Origin: Oceanicaulis sp. HLUCCA04
GTDB taxonomy: Bacteria > Pseudomonadota > Alphaproteobacteria > Caulobacterales > Maricaulaceae
DNA length: 64,000 bases
NCBI GenBank assembly: GCA_001314625.1
Contig: LJSH01000002.1
Location: 216,458 to 280,457, forward strand
Reading direction: 5' to 3'
This document shows, in pieces, positions 17,125 through 27,073 of this stretch. The notes under the pieces were generated by a model, which worked only from the letters and a program-made list of their open reading frames with translations, did no database searches and was not told where the DNA came from. Positions within the stretch are counted from its first letter, which is position 1; every line of letters begins with the position of its first letter. The translations under genes were made by a program, and so were the position numbers.

Positions 17125-17233
17125 AATCTTGTATAACAGGTTACCCGGTCGAGATGGGCGTTCCGCCTGTCTCGCTGCGAGCTGGAACATTTGCAGATGA
17201 CGCGCGCCTCGCGCGTCCGCAGAGGGGACGATC

Positions 17234-20014
17234 ATGTCGTTGAAGAAATACGCAGCCATATTTGCGCTCGGTCTTGCTGCCGCATCCTGCGGGCAAGGCT
17301 CCAACATCTCGTCGCCCGGCGCGACCAATCCGGGCACCCCGCCAGGCGGTGGCGGTGGCGGCGGTGGTGGCGGCGGTGGCGGTGGCGGTGGTGGCGGCGG
17401 TGCCGCGACCTGCCCCAGCGGCTTCACCACTGGCAGTGAGGTTGGCGGCCTGACCAGCTGCGTGCTGTCGGGCGACATTCTCAACAATCTGACGCTCCCG
17501 TTCGTCGATGGTATCGCCTACCGCATTGATGGCCGCGTGAATGTCGGCGTTGATGTCGGCGCTGACGGCAATGCCTCCGGCGGTGTGTCGGCGCGTCTGA
17601 CCATCGAGCCGGGTGTGACCATTTTCGGTCAGGGCGGCGCGGACTATATCGTCGTCAACCGTGGCTCGCAGATCGAAGCCGAAGGCACGGCGGCCTCGCC
17701 GATCACCATGACGTCGGATGAAGACCTGATCCGCCGCGCGGCCAATCCGCAGGATTTTGGCGGCGACAATATCGGCGAATGGGGCGGCATCGTCGTTCTG
17801 GGCCGTGCGCCGATCAATCGCTGCCGCGATGCGGCTGCACCGGGCACGGTGGATTGCGAAAACCTCGTTGAAGGTGTCTCCAACCCTGACGCGCTCTATG
17901 GCGGCAACAACCCGCAGGATGATTCCGGTGCGATGCGGTATGTCCGCGTGCTGTTCGCGGGCTTCGAAATCGCGCCCGGTAACGAGCTGAATGGCATCAC
18001 GCTGGCTGGCGTGGGCTCAGGCACCGAATTCGAGTACATCCAGGTCCACAATGGCTCTGACGACGGCATTGAATGGTTTGGCGGCACCGTGAATGGCCGC
18101 CATCTGGTCGTTACCGGCGCTGACGATGACTCGCTCGACACCGACAACGGCTATAACGGTTTTAACCAGTTCGTGATCGCAATCCAGCGCGAGAACGGCG
18201 GCGACAATGTCGTCGAAGCTTCCAGCTCGGCGCCGGGTGTAACCCCGCTTTCCAACGCCACCTTTGCCAACTTCACCTTCGTGGGTAACCGCACCAATGC
18301 CTGGCGCCTGAATACAGGTACGGTCGGCCGGTATGTGAACGGCGTGGTCGATTACGGTCAGGAATGCTTCCGCTGGGAAGGGTCTGCTGGTAACGGCGTA
18401 GCTGGCTATCAGGGCGTTGACGTCGATCCGAGCTTCAACTCGGTCCTGTTTGACTGTGAAGGCGGTCTCACGCTTGCCGGTTCAGACGATGCGGCGGCCG
18501 CGGCGGCTGTGGCGGCTGATGCCAACAACACCCAGCAGGAAAGCTCGCTGGCTTCGCGCCTGTTCCCGGGCCCGGCAGAGCAGGGCGTTGACGCGTTCGA
18601 TGCCACGACCCTCAACAGCTTCTTCGAGGATGCTGACTATATCGGCGCGTTCAGCTCGACCGAGACCGAGACCAATAACTGGGCCGCTGGCTGGACCTTC
18701 GGCCTGTTCCCGGAGCCTGACTGCCCCACCGGCACCACCGATACCGGTGCGCAGCGTGATGGCCAGAATATCTGCCGTCTGACGGGCGTTGTCGAAGCCG
18801 ACATTCGTCTGACCCGCGGCAATATCTACGAGCTGGAAGGCGATGTCCGTATCGGCCGCGATGTCGGTGCAGACGGCAACGCCGCTGGCGGCGTTGCGGC
18901 CTCGATCACCATCGAGTCGGGCGTGACGCTCTATGGCCGCTCGGGTGCTGACTACCTCCTGATCAACCGTGGCTCGCAGATCTTTGCCAACGGCACGCGT
19001 CAGAACCCGATCATCATGACCTCGGAAAACGACATCACCAACACGGGCGACCGCGCCAATGCGATCGGCGAGTGGGGTGGTCTTGTGCTCTTGGGCCGTG
19101 CGCCGACCAATCGCTGCCGCGACGCGGCTACTCCGGGCACCGTCGATTGTGAAAACCTGATCGAGGGTGTGACCGACCCGGATGGCCTGTATGGTGGCAT
19201 CGAGGAAGACGACAGCACGGGCTCTCTGACCTTCGTGCAGGTGAAGTTCGCCGGCTTTGAGATCGCGCCGGGTAACGAGCTGAACGGCATCACGCTGGGC
19301 GGCGTTGGCCGTGGCACGACCTTCGAATACATCCAGGTCCATAACGGCTCTGACGATGGAATCGAATGGTTCGGCGGCACGGTGAACGGCAAATACCTTG
19401 TCGTGACGGGTGCGGACGACGACTCCTTCGACACCGACAATGGCTGGAACGGCAATGTGCAGTTCCTGCTGGGCATTCAGCGTGCCGGCGGCGGCGACAA
19501 TGTCGTCGAAGCCTCCAGCTCGGCCCCGGGTGTCACCCCGCTGTCCAATGCGACCTTCTCCAACTTCACCTTCATTGGTAACCGCACCAACGCCTTCCGC
19601 CTGAACACGGGCACGGTTGGCCGGTATGTGAACGGTGTGGTCAGCTATGGTCAGGCCTGCTTCCGCTGGGAAACCTCCGCCGGTAACGGCGTGGCGGGCT
19701 ACCAGGGTGTCGACGTTGATCCCAGCTTCGACTCGGTGCTGTTCGACTGCGCGGAAGGCCTGACGGTTGCCGGTTCGGACGATGCTGCGGCTTCGGATGC
19801 CGTCGCTGACGGCGATGACAACTCCACCAATGTGGACAGCACGCTGACCAACACCTTCGTCAACGGCGCAAACGAAAATGATCGTGACGCGTTCGACGTA
19901 ACCACGCTCGACCCGTACTTCACCGATGTCGACTATATCGGCGCGGTGCGTAACTCGAGTGATCGTTGGTGGGCTGACTGGACCTGTGGTCTGGAAGCCG
20001 GAAGCACCTGCTAG
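17234..20014 (+). CDS. Surface lipoprotein with two tandem homologous domains and a poly-glycine linker
   Basis: 926 residues. The N-terminal signal peptide ends in a lipobox (LAAASCGQ, lipidated Cys19). A linker contains 19 consecutive glycines (residues 38-56). Two homologous domains follow, roughly 58-500 and 505-926, sharing long segments such as SPITMTSDE/NPIIMTSEN, GEWGG(I/L)V(V/L)LGRAP, NELNGITLxGVG and DDGIEWFGGTVNG. The repeated Gly-rich strands look like right-handed beta-helices, and each copy has paired cysteines. It stands just before a TonB-dependent receptor and the T2SS operon, and is likely a surface or secreted binding protein feeding that receptor. The ligand is unknown. 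Confidence 0.75.
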   Translation: MSLKKYAAIFALGLAAASCGQGSNISSPGATNPGTPPGGGGGGGGGGGGGGGGGGGAATCPSGFTTGSEVGGLTSCVLSGDILNNLTLPFVDGIAYRIDGRVNVGVDVGADGNASGGVSARLTIEPGVTIFGQGGADYIVVNRGSQIEAEGTAASPITMTSDEDLIRRAANPQDFGGDNIGEWGGIVVLGRAPINRCRDAAAPGTVDCENLVEGVSNPDALYGGNNPQDDSGAMRYVRVLFAGFEIAPGNELNGITLAGVGSGTEFEYIQVHNGSDDGIEWFGGTVNGRHLVVTGADDDSLDTDNGYNGFNQFVIAIQRENGGDNVVEASSSAPGVTPLSNATFANFTFVGNRTNAWRLNTGTVGRYVNGVVDYGQECFRWEGSAGNGVAGYQGVDVDPSFNSVLFDCEGGLTLAGSDDAAAAAAVAADANNTQQESSLASRLFPGPAEQGVDAFDATTLNSFFEDADYIGAFSSTETETNNWAAGWTFGLFPEPDCPTGTTDTGAQRDGQNICRLTGVVEADIRLTRGNIYELEGDVRIGRDVGADGNAAGGVAASITIESGVTLYGRSGADYLLINRGSQIFANGTRQNPIIMTSENDITNTGDRANAIGEWGGLVLLGRAPTNRCRDAATPGTVDCENLIEGVTDPDGLYGGIEEDDSTGSLTFVQVKFAGFEIAPGNELNGITLGGVGRGTTFEYIQVHNGSDDGIEWFGGTVNGKYLVVTGADDDSFDTDNGWNGNVQFLLGIQRAGGGDNVVEASSSAPGVTPLSNATFSNFTFIGNRTNAFRLNTGTVGRYVNGVVSYGQACFRWETSAGNGVAGYQGVDVDPSFDSVLFDCAEGLTVAGSDDAAASDAVADGDDNSTNVDSTLTNTFVNGANENDRDAFDVTTLDPYFTDVDYIGAVRNSSDRWWADWTCGLEAGSTC
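17345..17401 (+). repeat. GGN microsatellite encoding 19 glycines
   Basis: 57 bases made only of GGC and GGT codons. Slippage in such tracts is common, so the linker length, and possibly the frame, may vary between isolates. Confidence 0.9.
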
Positions 20015-20026
20015 GCCAGTGCATCA

Positions 20027-20053
20027 GACGCGCCGGGCATCGCCCGGCGCGTC
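20027..20053 (+). terminator. Strong hairpin between the lipoprotein and TonB receptor genes
   Basis: A perfect 12-bp stem, GACGCGCCGGGC (20027-20038) with GCCCGGCGCGTC (20042-20053), and a 3-base loop. Only a broken T-tract (CTTGCCTGTCTT) follows, so it probably ends part of the transcripts and lowers receptor expression relative to the lipoprotein. Confidence 0.62.
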
Positions 20054-20094
20054 CTTGCCTGTCTTCCATCCCATACAATGAAGGTTGCGATCCC

Positions 20095-22677
20095 ATGAAA
20101 CCGCTTTACCTGTTCAGCGCGGCATTGCTGACGAGCTCGGCCCTTCTGGCCCCGTCCGCTCTTGCCCGCCAGGCCGAGGAGGCCGCTACGGCCTCCGAAC
20201 CCGTCGAGACCATCTCGGTGCGCGGCCAATTCATCCCTGAGCCCCAGCGCCGCACGGCGCAAGTGGCCAGTTTTGTGACTGCCGAAGACCTTGAGCGTTC
20301 CGGCGACGCCAATGCTGCCGTGGCGCTCACCCGCCTCAGCGGTCTGAGCGTTGTCGGTGGCCGCTTTGCCTATGTGCGCGGTCTGGGTGACCGTTATGCA
20401 GCGGCCCTGCTCAATGGGTCCCCGCTACCGAGCCCTGAACCGCTTCGCCGCATCGTTCCGCTCGATCTCTTCCCGTCGGAAGTGCTCGACGGAGTTGATG
20501 TACAAAAAACCTACTCCGCCAACTATAGCGGCGAGTTCGGGGGTGGACTGATCACCCTGCGCACGCTCCGCCGTCCGGTTGAGTCGTTCTTTAACGTTTC
20601 CGCCAGCGTTGGTTACAACACCGTCGCCACGCAGGAAGTCAGCGTCATCCATCGCGGTTCCGATTCTGACTGGAGCGGCTTTGATGATGGCACGCGGGAC
20701 ATTCCCGCTCCGCTCGCCAGCGTCCTGGCCAATGGCCAGACGCTCAACGGCCTGACCTCTGACGAACTTGAGGCTGTCAGCGAAAGTGTCGTGGATCCGA
20801 ACCTTCTGGTTCTCCAGTCCATGGACCTGCATCCCGATTATTCTGTGTCAGCCAATGGTGGCTATTCGTTCACCCTAGGCGGTTTTGACATGGGCCTGGT
20901 CGGCGCGGCGGGCTTCGATGCCGGCTGGACCGTCGAGAACGCGCAACGTCAGCGCGTTCGCGGCGACATTCTCGGCACGGACCTCACCTCTGAGCTGTCC
21001 TCCTACGAGGCGGATGCCAATTCGCTCGTCTCCCTGACGGCCGAGCGTGGCGATCATGCGCTTGGTGCGACCGTTTTCTACGTGCATTCCACACGCAAGG
21101 ACACGCAGCTGACCCGCGGTGAAGACTTCAACGCGCAAGGTGGCCGTCCGATCTACCGGGAAGGCACGGGATGGTTTGAACGCGAACTGGCCATGTTCCA
21201 GCTGACGGGCGATCACAGCTTTGGCAATCTGGAAGCGCGCTGGCGTGGCTCCATCGCGCAGGCGACGCGTGAGACGCCCTTCCTGCAGGAGCTGACCCGT
21301 CTGGAGCAGGCCAATGGCGACATCGCTTTCACGTCTGCGGCCCGCTACGAAATCCAGTTCACCGATCTGACCGATGATCTGACCAATATCGGCGGCGAAT
21401 TGCTTTACACCTTCAACCTGCCCGGCTCGCGTGAGCTGGTGTTCATGGTTGGCGGCGACTCCACCCGGACAGAGCGCGAGTACACCACGCTCTTCTTCCG
21501 GATGGGGGGTGGCAACTCACTGCCGGCTGACACGCAGATCGCACGTCCGGACTTCCTGTTCGCGCCGGACAATATCGGCCCGACGCGTTTCCAGCTGACC
21601 GAAGTTCAGAACACCCAGTCCAACTATCTGGGTGAGCTGGATGTGGACTCGGTCTTCGCCCAGGCGGATTTCGACATCACCAGCTTCATCCGGGCGACGG
21701 TTGGTGTGCGCTATGAAGATGCTCTGCAAACGGTCCAGACCTTCAGCCGGTTTGGCCAGCTGGGGCGTGGAGCAGTGCTGGACAATGACTATGTCCTGCC
21801 CGCCGCTACGGTGACGTGGAACTTTGCCAACGACCTGCAACTGCGCCTTGGCTACTCGGAGACAATTGCCCGTCCGCAATTCCGTGAGTTTGCCAATTCG
21901 GGCTTCTTCGATCCGGAGAGCCAGCGCAGCTTCCGCGGCTTTGACGGCCTCGTTGATTCCGAGCTGACCAATTACGACGCGCGTCTGGAATACTATCTGG
22001 GCCGCGACCAGTTCGTTACGGCAGCCGTGTTCTACAAGGAAATCCTCAACCCGATCGAGGAGGTCCAGTTCGAAACCGCCTCGTTCGTGTCGGAGACGAC
22101 CTTCCTGAACTCGCCCAAGGCCGAGTTGCAGGGCGTCGAGCTGGAATACCGCCAGTACTTCCAGTTCCCGCTCGATATCGGCTGGTTCCGGGAGCGCGAC
22201 TGGCGCTTTGCGGTCAACTACACCTACACCCAGTCGGAGATCATCGCTCCGGCCGGCACCCAGGTGCTTGACCCGATTAGCGGCACTTTGCGTGATGTGT
22301 CCTTCTTCAACCTTGATGGCTCGAACCTTCAAGGTACGCCTGAGAATATCATCAACGCGCAGTTCGGCTGGGAAGGGGATAACGACCAGTTCACCCTCCT
22401 CGTCAACTGGGTTGATGAGCGCATCCTGCAGCGTGGCTTCAACTCGCCGTCGGGCGTCCTGCCGGACGTCATCGACGAGGCGGGTGTGCAGCTTGACTTC
22501 CAGTACCGCCGCCGCTTCGAGACGATGGGCCGGGAGTTCTCTCTGGGCTTCGCGGGCCGCAACCTGCTCGACGAGCAGCACCGCGAGTACCAGCGCAACG
22601 AGACGATTGGTGAGACCGAGTTCAACACTTATGACCGCGGCCGCACCTTCTCGCTGAGCCTTTCTACCAGCTTCTGA
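20095..22677 (+). CDS. TonB-dependent outer membrane receptor (partner of the surface lipoprotein)
   Basis: 860 residues. Signal peptide about 1-25. The plug domain (about 45-160) has the TonB-box-like ETISVRG, LSGLSVVGGRFAYVRGLGDRY and SEVLDGVDVQKTYSANYSGEFGGGLI. The rest is a beta-barrel ending in LSLSTSF, with the terminal aromatic residue needed for outer membrane insertion. It imports a substrate using the proton motive force. It follows the duplicated lipoprotein by 80 bases, with a hairpin between them, and precedes gspC, which suggests the lipoprotein, receptor and T2SS act together. The substrate cannot be told from sequence. Confidence 0.9.
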   Translation: MKPLYLFSAALLTSSALLAPSALARQAEEAATASEPVETISVRGQFIPEPQRRTAQVASFVTAEDLERSGDANAAVALTRLSGLSVVGGRFAYVRGLGDRYAAALLNGSPLPSPEPLRRIVPLDLFPSEVLDGVDVQKTYSANYSGEFGGGLITLRTLRRPVESFFNVSASVGYNTVATQEVSVIHRGSDSDWSGFDDGTRDIPAPLASVLANGQTLNGLTSDELEAVSESVVDPNLLVLQSMDLHPDYSVSANGGYSFTLGGFDMGLVGAAGFDAGWTVENAQRQRVRGDILGTDLTSELSSYEADANSLVSLTAERGDHALGATVFYVHSTRKDTQLTRGEDFNAQGGRPIYREGTGWFERELAMFQLTGDHSFGNLEARWRGSIAQATRETPFLQELTRLEQANGDIAFTSAARYEIQFTDLTDDLTNIGGELLYTFNLPGSRELVFMVGGDSTRTEREYTTLFFRMGGGNSLPADTQIARPDFLFAPDNIGPTRFQLTEVQNTQSNYLGELDVDSVFAQADFDITSFIRATVGVRYEDALQTVQTFSRFGQLGRGAVLDNDYVLPAATVTWNFANDLQLRLGYSETIARPQFREFANSGFFDPESQRSFRGFDGLVDSELTNYDARLEYYLGRDQFVTAAVFYKEILNPIEEVQFETASFVSETTFLNSPKAELQGVELEYRQYFQFPLDIGWFRERDWRFAVNYTYTQSEIIAPAGTQVLDPISGTLRDVSFFNLDGSNLQGTPENIINAQFGWEGDNDQFTLLVNWVDERILQRGFNSPSGVLPDVIDEAGVQLDFQYRRRFETMGREFSLGFAGRNLLDEQHREYQRNETIGETEFNTYDRGRTFSLSLSTSF

Positions 22678-22700
22678 TCTGGCTGGAATGCCTGACAGGA

Positions 22701-22733
22701 AACGCCCGGAGCCCTGTGCTCCGGGCGTTTTCG
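22701..22733 (+). terminator. Rho-independent terminator after the TonB receptor gene
   Basis: An 11-bp stem (AACGCCCGGAG with CTCCGGGCGTT), loop CCCTGTG, followed by TTTTCGTT. It separates the receptor transcript from the T2SS operon. Confidence 0.88.
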
Positions 22734-22830
22734 TTCGCCCCCTAGCTGTGATGACCGGTATGGGGCTTTGCAAGACTGTCACGAAGTTGCGCTACACGGC
22801 TTGATCAAAAGCTGGTGGACGCGTGAGCAG

Positions 22831-23652
22831 ATGAGCACGACCGGGCGCAACTCCGAGGGGAACCGCGCCAATACCTTTATACCGGGTCTTGCGGCCTGGC
22901 CTCTTGCGGGGCTGGCCATATCTGCCATTGAGCTTGTGCTCGCGGTTCTTGCCGGTGTTCTCGCAGCATCCCTGATGTGGGTTTTGCTGTTTGGAAGTTA
23001 CCAGTTGCCATTACCCGCGGCGCGCGCGTTCGATGATGGACCGGCTGCCAGCACGGCCAACCGGCCGATTTCGGGATCGCCAGACGGGCTGTTCGGGCCG
23101 CGGGCGGCCTCGCCCGGCCTGCGGGTCGAGACCCTGCCGGAGAGCCGCTTGGGGTTTGCGCTTTTCGGAGTGCGTACGGCATCCCATCCAGAAGCCGGCA
23201 GCGCGATAATCGAAGTTGGGGCGGGCGGCCAGCGCAGCTTTGCGGCGGGAACCGAAATTCAGCCAGATGTCTCTCTGGCCGAGGTCTATAGTGACAGGGT
23301 CGTGCTTGACCGGCTCGGTACGCGTGAAGTCATCTACCTTACCGAGCGCGCCAGGGCCCGCCGGAGCGCGGACACAGGCCCGCTGGCACCGGTAACCATT
23401 GCCGGCATATCGCTGACACCGCATCCTCTCGCCTCAGGTGAAGAAGGTTTGCAGGTTGAGACTGCGTCCGGTCCGCTCTCCGCGCTGGGCATCCGCACCG
23501 GTGACATCATCGCCTCGATTGACGGACAGCCCCTGTCCGCCGCGCTCATTTCATCTCTTGCCAGCGCGATGGAGCAGGGTGATCTGCCCGCAAGCCTGAC
23601 GCTCGAGCGTGATGGCGAGCGCCTGACCCTCCAGACAAGGCAAACGCCATGA
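22831..23652 (+). CDS. gspC: GspC, type II secretion inner-membrane protein
   Basis: 273 residues from the ATG at 22831. One transmembrane helix (about 35-55) leads to a periplasmic HR-like region and a C-terminal PDZ-type domain (about 200-270, EGLQVETASGPLSALGIRTGDIIASIDGQPL, read in parts). GspC links the inner-membrane platform to the secretin and helps choose substrates. It overlaps gspD by four bases and is the first gene of the operon. The overall sequence is diverged, so the name rests partly on position. Confidence 0.82.
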   Translation: MSTTGRNSEGNRANTFIPGLAAWPLAGLAISAIELVLAVLAGVLAASLMWVLLFGSYQLPLPAARAFDDGPAASTANRPISGSPDGLFGPRAASPGLRVETLPESRLGFALFGVRTASHPEAGSAIIEVGAGGQRSFAAGTEIQPDVSLAEVYSDRVVLDRLGTREVIYLTERARARRSADTGPLAPVTIAGISLTPHPLASGEEGLQVETASGPLSALGIRTGDIIASIDGQPLSAALISSLASAMEQGDLPASLTLERDGERLTLQTRQTP

Positions 23653-25589
23653 CTTTCCCGCGTGTCCGACTGTATTTTGTCTTGTTGCTGGTGATTGCGG
23701 CCGTGTCCGGCGCGGTGCATGCGCAATCGCCCGAGCGCACGACCCTGAATTTCCGCAACGCGGACATGACAGCCTTTATCGAGGATATGGCGGCCCTTAC
23801 CGGCTATACCTTCGTGGTAGACCCCGAGATACGCGGTGTTGTCACCATTACCTCGCAAGGCCCGGTCACCCGGGAGGAGGCTTTCCAGGTCTTTCTGGCC
23901 ACTTTGCGGGTCCACGGATTTAGCGCTGTGCAGACGGCGCCGGGCGTCTACCAGATACGGGCAGAGCGCGAAGGTGCACGCTCCGGCGCTCCGCTGGGCG
24001 GGGAAGACGGAATGTTCAGTTCCTCGGTTGTGCGCCTGCAATCGGCAAGCGCACGTGAAGCGGTCCGCACGCTCAGCTCCATGGTCAGCAATGTGGGAAC
24101 GATCACGGCGCTCGAAAGCGGAAATGCAGTGGTTGTTGTCGATTACGCGTCGAACATTTCCGCCATTGAACAGGCTTTGCGCGCGCTCGACCGGGACAAT
24201 ACCGTCGTCGAAATGGTGTCGCTGGAAAATGTGTCGGCCGATGAAATGGCCCGCATTATAGAGCGCTTGCGCCAGCCCGCCTTCCAGGGTGAGGACAATC
24301 GCCGCTACGCGTTCAATATCGCGCCCGTGCCGGCCTCCAACACGCTGCTGATCAGGGGCGAGACAAACGCCGTCGCTGACATTATCGCGCTGGTTCGCCG
24401 CGTGGATGCGGTCAGCCGCTCCAACCAGAGCTTCCGCGTCATTGCGTTGAACCACGCCAACGGCGAATCGCTGTTGCCGATCCTGGAACAGGTTTCGGCC
24501 GGTCTTTCTCCGGCAGACAGTGAAGGCGTAACCTCGCGCCAGGCATCGATAGCGCACCATGCGCCGACAAACTCGGTGGTCGTAAACGCCGATCCCGACC
24601 AGCTGCGCGAGCTGGAGCTGGTGATACGCCAGCTTGATGTGCGCCGCCCGCAAGTACTGGTGGAAGCCATCATCGTTGAAATTTCCGATCAGACTGCGCG
24701 CGATCTGGGCCTGCAGCTTCTGCTGTCGGGCAATGATGGCAGTGTGACGCCGTTCATATCGACACGCTTCGGCGCTTCGCCGGACTTGCTTGCCATCGCG
24801 GGCGCGGCGACGGTTCGCGGTGACAGTGATGCGGCTGAGACGGTCCGCGAAACCGCGCTTCAGTCGATCCTGCGCTCCAGCGGCGCGCTGGTGGGTGTCG
24901 GTGGCCAGAACTCCAACGGGGCGATTTTTGGCGCGATCCTCAACGCGCTCGAAGCCGATACCAGCTCCAACATTCTGTCCAAGCCGTCGATCCTGACGCT
25001 CGACAATGAGGAAGCCTCGATCATTGTCGGGCAGCAGATCCCGATCACCACCGGTGAAGTTCTGGGTGACAGCAATACCAATCCGTTCCGCACCATCGAG
25101 CGCCAGGATGTCGGCGTGCAGCTGCAGGTCCAGCCCCAGATCAGCGATGGCGATACGATCCGCCTGCATTTGCGCCAGGAAGTGTCGTCGGTTGCCGGTC
25201 CGGTGGGGCAGGATTTCTCCGAGCTGATCACCAATAATCGCGCGATCGAAACCACCGTCCTGGCCGATAATGGGGAGATTATCGTGCTGGGCGGCCTGAT
25301 TGAGCGCGATGACCAGTCGGCAGACAGCGGAGTGCCGGGCCTGCGGAGCATTCCGGTTCTGGGCCGTGCTTTCCGCAATGAAGGCCGGTCCGAGCGCCGT
25401 ACCAATCTGGTGGTGTTCATTCGCCCTACCATCGTGCGTAGCGCCGCCGATATGCGCGATATCGCCCTCCAGGCCTATACCGATGCGTCGGCGGAACAAC
25501 GCCGCGCCACGGGCGGCACCGGGTCCAGCCTTGAAGAAATCGTCAACATGATGATGGACGCGCCGGCCGTGCCGCCGGCGCAGCAATAA
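23649..25589 (+). CDS. gspD: GspD, type II secretion secretin
   Basis: 646 residues. The signal peptide (about 1-25, ending AVHAQ) is followed by the N0 domain (LNFRNADMTAFIEDMAALTGYTFVVDP), three KH-like N1-N3 repeats, and the secretin pore domain (about 340-610) with ILSKPSILTLDNEEASIIVG and VLGGLIERDDQ. Secretin multimers form the outer membrane channel. A flexible C-terminal tail rich in Ala and Gly could hold a pilotin-binding site, but no pilotin gene was seen nearby. Confidence 0.96.
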   Translation: MTFPRVRLYFVLLLVIAAVSGAVHAQSPERTTLNFRNADMTAFIEDMAALTGYTFVVDPEIRGVVTITSQGPVTREEAFQVFLATLRVHGFSAVQTAPGVYQIRAEREGARSGAPLGGEDGMFSSSVVRLQSASAREAVRTLSSMVSNVGTITALESGNAVVVVDYASNISAIEQALRALDRDNTVVEMVSLENVSADEMARIIERLRQPAFQGEDNRRYAFNIAPVPASNTLLIRGETNAVADIIALVRRVDAVSRSNQSFRVIALNHANGESLLPILEQVSAGLSPADSEGVTSRQASIAHHAPTNSVVVNADPDQLRELELVIRQLDVRRPQVLVEAIIVEISDQTARDLGLQLLLSGNDGSVTPFISTRFGASPDLLAIAGAATVRGDSDAAETVRETALQSILRSSGALVGVGGQNSNGAIFGAILNALEADTSSNILSKPSILTLDNEEASIIVGQQIPITTGEVLGDSNTNPFRTIERQDVGVQLQVQPQISDGDTIRLHLRQEVSSVAGPVGQDFSELITNNRAIETTVLADNGEIIVLGGLIERDDQSADSGVPGLRSIPVLGRAFRNEGRSERRTNLVVFIRPTIVRSAADMRDIALQAYTDASAEQRRATGGTGSSLEEIVNMMMDAPAVPPAQQ

Positions 25590-25600
25590 GGCACCAGGAC

Positions 25601-27073
25601 TTGGCCGGACTTCTCACATACGCATTCGCCCGTGAACAGGGCATCGCTTTTCAGTCTGGCACCGAGCCGCACTTCCTGATGCGCGAGGGTGCTGATCCGC
25701 TGGCGATGGCAGAAGCGGTGCGGGTGGCAGACGCGGTGGCGCCGCTCCGGACGCTGACCACAGCAGCCTATGACCGGGCATTGTCGGAAATCTATGCGGC
25801 AAGCGCCGTAGCGTCCGCGAACGAGGAGACAGGCGCCGCCGACAGCCTGTCACGTCTGATCGAGGATATGCCGCAGGCCGAAGACCTGCTGGCGTCAGAC
25901 TCCGACGCACCGGTGATCCGGCTGATCAATGGTCTGGTGGCCGATGCGATCAGGGCCGGGGTATCCGACATCCATGTGGAACCGTTCGAGGACCGCGTCT
26001 CGGTGCGCTTTCGCCTTGATGGCGTGCTTGATGAACGCGTCAGCCTGCCAGCCAATCTGGCGCCGTCTCTGGTGTCACGCCTGAAGGTCATGGCCCGCCT
26101 CGATATTGCCGAGCGGCGTGTGCCGCAGGATGGGCGCGTTACACTGGCCTTGGCCGGGCGCGGCGTTGATGTGCGTGTCTCTACCCTGCCTTCGCGTCAT
26201 GGCGAGCGGGTCGTCATGCGCCTGCTGGAGAAAAACAGCGCTCTGATGGCCATTGATGCGCTGGGAATGCCGGCGCGCGTCGAGCAGGGCTTGCGCCGCG
26301 CATTGGCACAGCCCAACGGCATTCTCCTCGTCACGGGTCCGACCGGATCAGGCAAGACCACCACGCTCTATGCCGGGCTGACCGCGCTCAATGATCAGAC
26401 CCGCAATATTCTCACCGTCGAGGACCCGGTTGAATATGCGGTGGACGGTATCGGCCAGACGCAGGTCAACACCAAGGTCGGCATGACATTTGCGGCCGGG
26501 CTGCGCGCCATCTTGCGCCAGGATCCCGACATCGTGATGGTCGGCGAGATTCGCGATGGTGAAACCGCCCGGATTGCGGTTCAGGCCAGCCTGACGGGCC
26601 ATCTGGTGCTCTCGACTGTGCATACCAACTCGGCCGCTGCTGCCATTGCCCGGCTGAAGGATATGGGTATTGAGAACTATTTGCTGGCCAGCACGCTGAG
26701 CGCGGTTCTGGCCCAGCGCCTCGTCCGGCGCCTATGTGCGCATTGCCGCGAACCCTATGAGGCCAGCGAGCGCGAGAAAGCGCTGGCGGGTGTCACCGGG
26801 CCGTTGACGCTCTACGCGCCGCGCGGGTGCGACGCCTGTCACCAGACCGGGTATGCCGGGCGGCAGGGTGTCTATGAGATCATAGAAATCGACGAAGCCT
26901 TGCGGTCCATGATCCACGATCAGGCTCGCGAAGCAGACATGGCCCGCCATGCCTTCCGCAATGGCGGCAGCCTGTTTGATGCCGGTATCGCCCTGGCGCG
27001 TGACGGCGCGACAACGCTGGCCGAAGTGCTGCGTGTTTGCCGTGAGGAGGGCGAGCGCGATGCCCGCGTTTGA
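25601..27073 (+). CDS. gspE: GspE, type II secretion ATPase
   Basis: 490 residues from a TTG at 25601, with CAGGA just before it. N-terminal domain (1-130), then the ATPase with DIHVEPFEDRVSVRFRLDG (linking domain), Walker A GPTGSGKTTTLY (about 246-257), Asp box LTVEDPVEY, Walker B DIVMVGEIRDGETA and the His box VLSTVHTN. A zinc-binding CxxC...CxxC pair (CAHC and CDAC, about 385-415) completes the GspE pattern. It drives pseudopilus assembly from the cytoplasm. Confidence 0.96.
   Translation: MAGLLTYAFAREQGIAFQSGTEPHFLMREGADPLAMAEAVRVADAVAPLRTLTTAAYDRALSEIYAASAVASANEETGAADSLSRLIEDMPQAEDLLASDSDAPVIRLINGLVADAIRAGVSDIHVEPFEDRVSVRFRLDGVLDERVSLPANLAPSLVSRLKVMARLDIAERRVPQDGRVTLALAGRGVDVRVSTLPSRHGERVVMRLLEKNSALMAIDALGMPARVEQGLRRALAQPNGILLVTGPTGSGKTTTLYAGLTALNDQTRNILTVEDPVEYAVDGIGQTQVNTKVGMTFAAGLRAILRQDPDIVMVGEIRDGETARIAVQASLTGHLVLSTVHTNSAAAAIARLKDMGIENYLLASTLSAVLAQRLVRRLCAHCREPYEASEREKALAGVTGPLTLYAPRGCDACHQTGYAGRQGVYEIIEIDEALRSMIHDQAREADMARHAFRNGGSLFDAGIALARDGATTLAEVLRVCREEGERDARV

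Noticed and set aside
18482-19342. A 286-residue open frame antisense to the lipoprotein
   Set aside because: It follows the repeat structure and base composition of the sense gene; no start signal or domain.
21517-22782. A 421-residue open frame antisense to the TonB receptor
   Set aside because: Sense-strand plug and barrel motifs are clear; the antisense frame has no recognisable domain and spans the terminator.
23334-25586. A 750-residue open frame antisense to gspC-gspD
   Set aside because: GC-rich antisense frame with low-complexity His/Arg content; the secretin on the other strand is certain.
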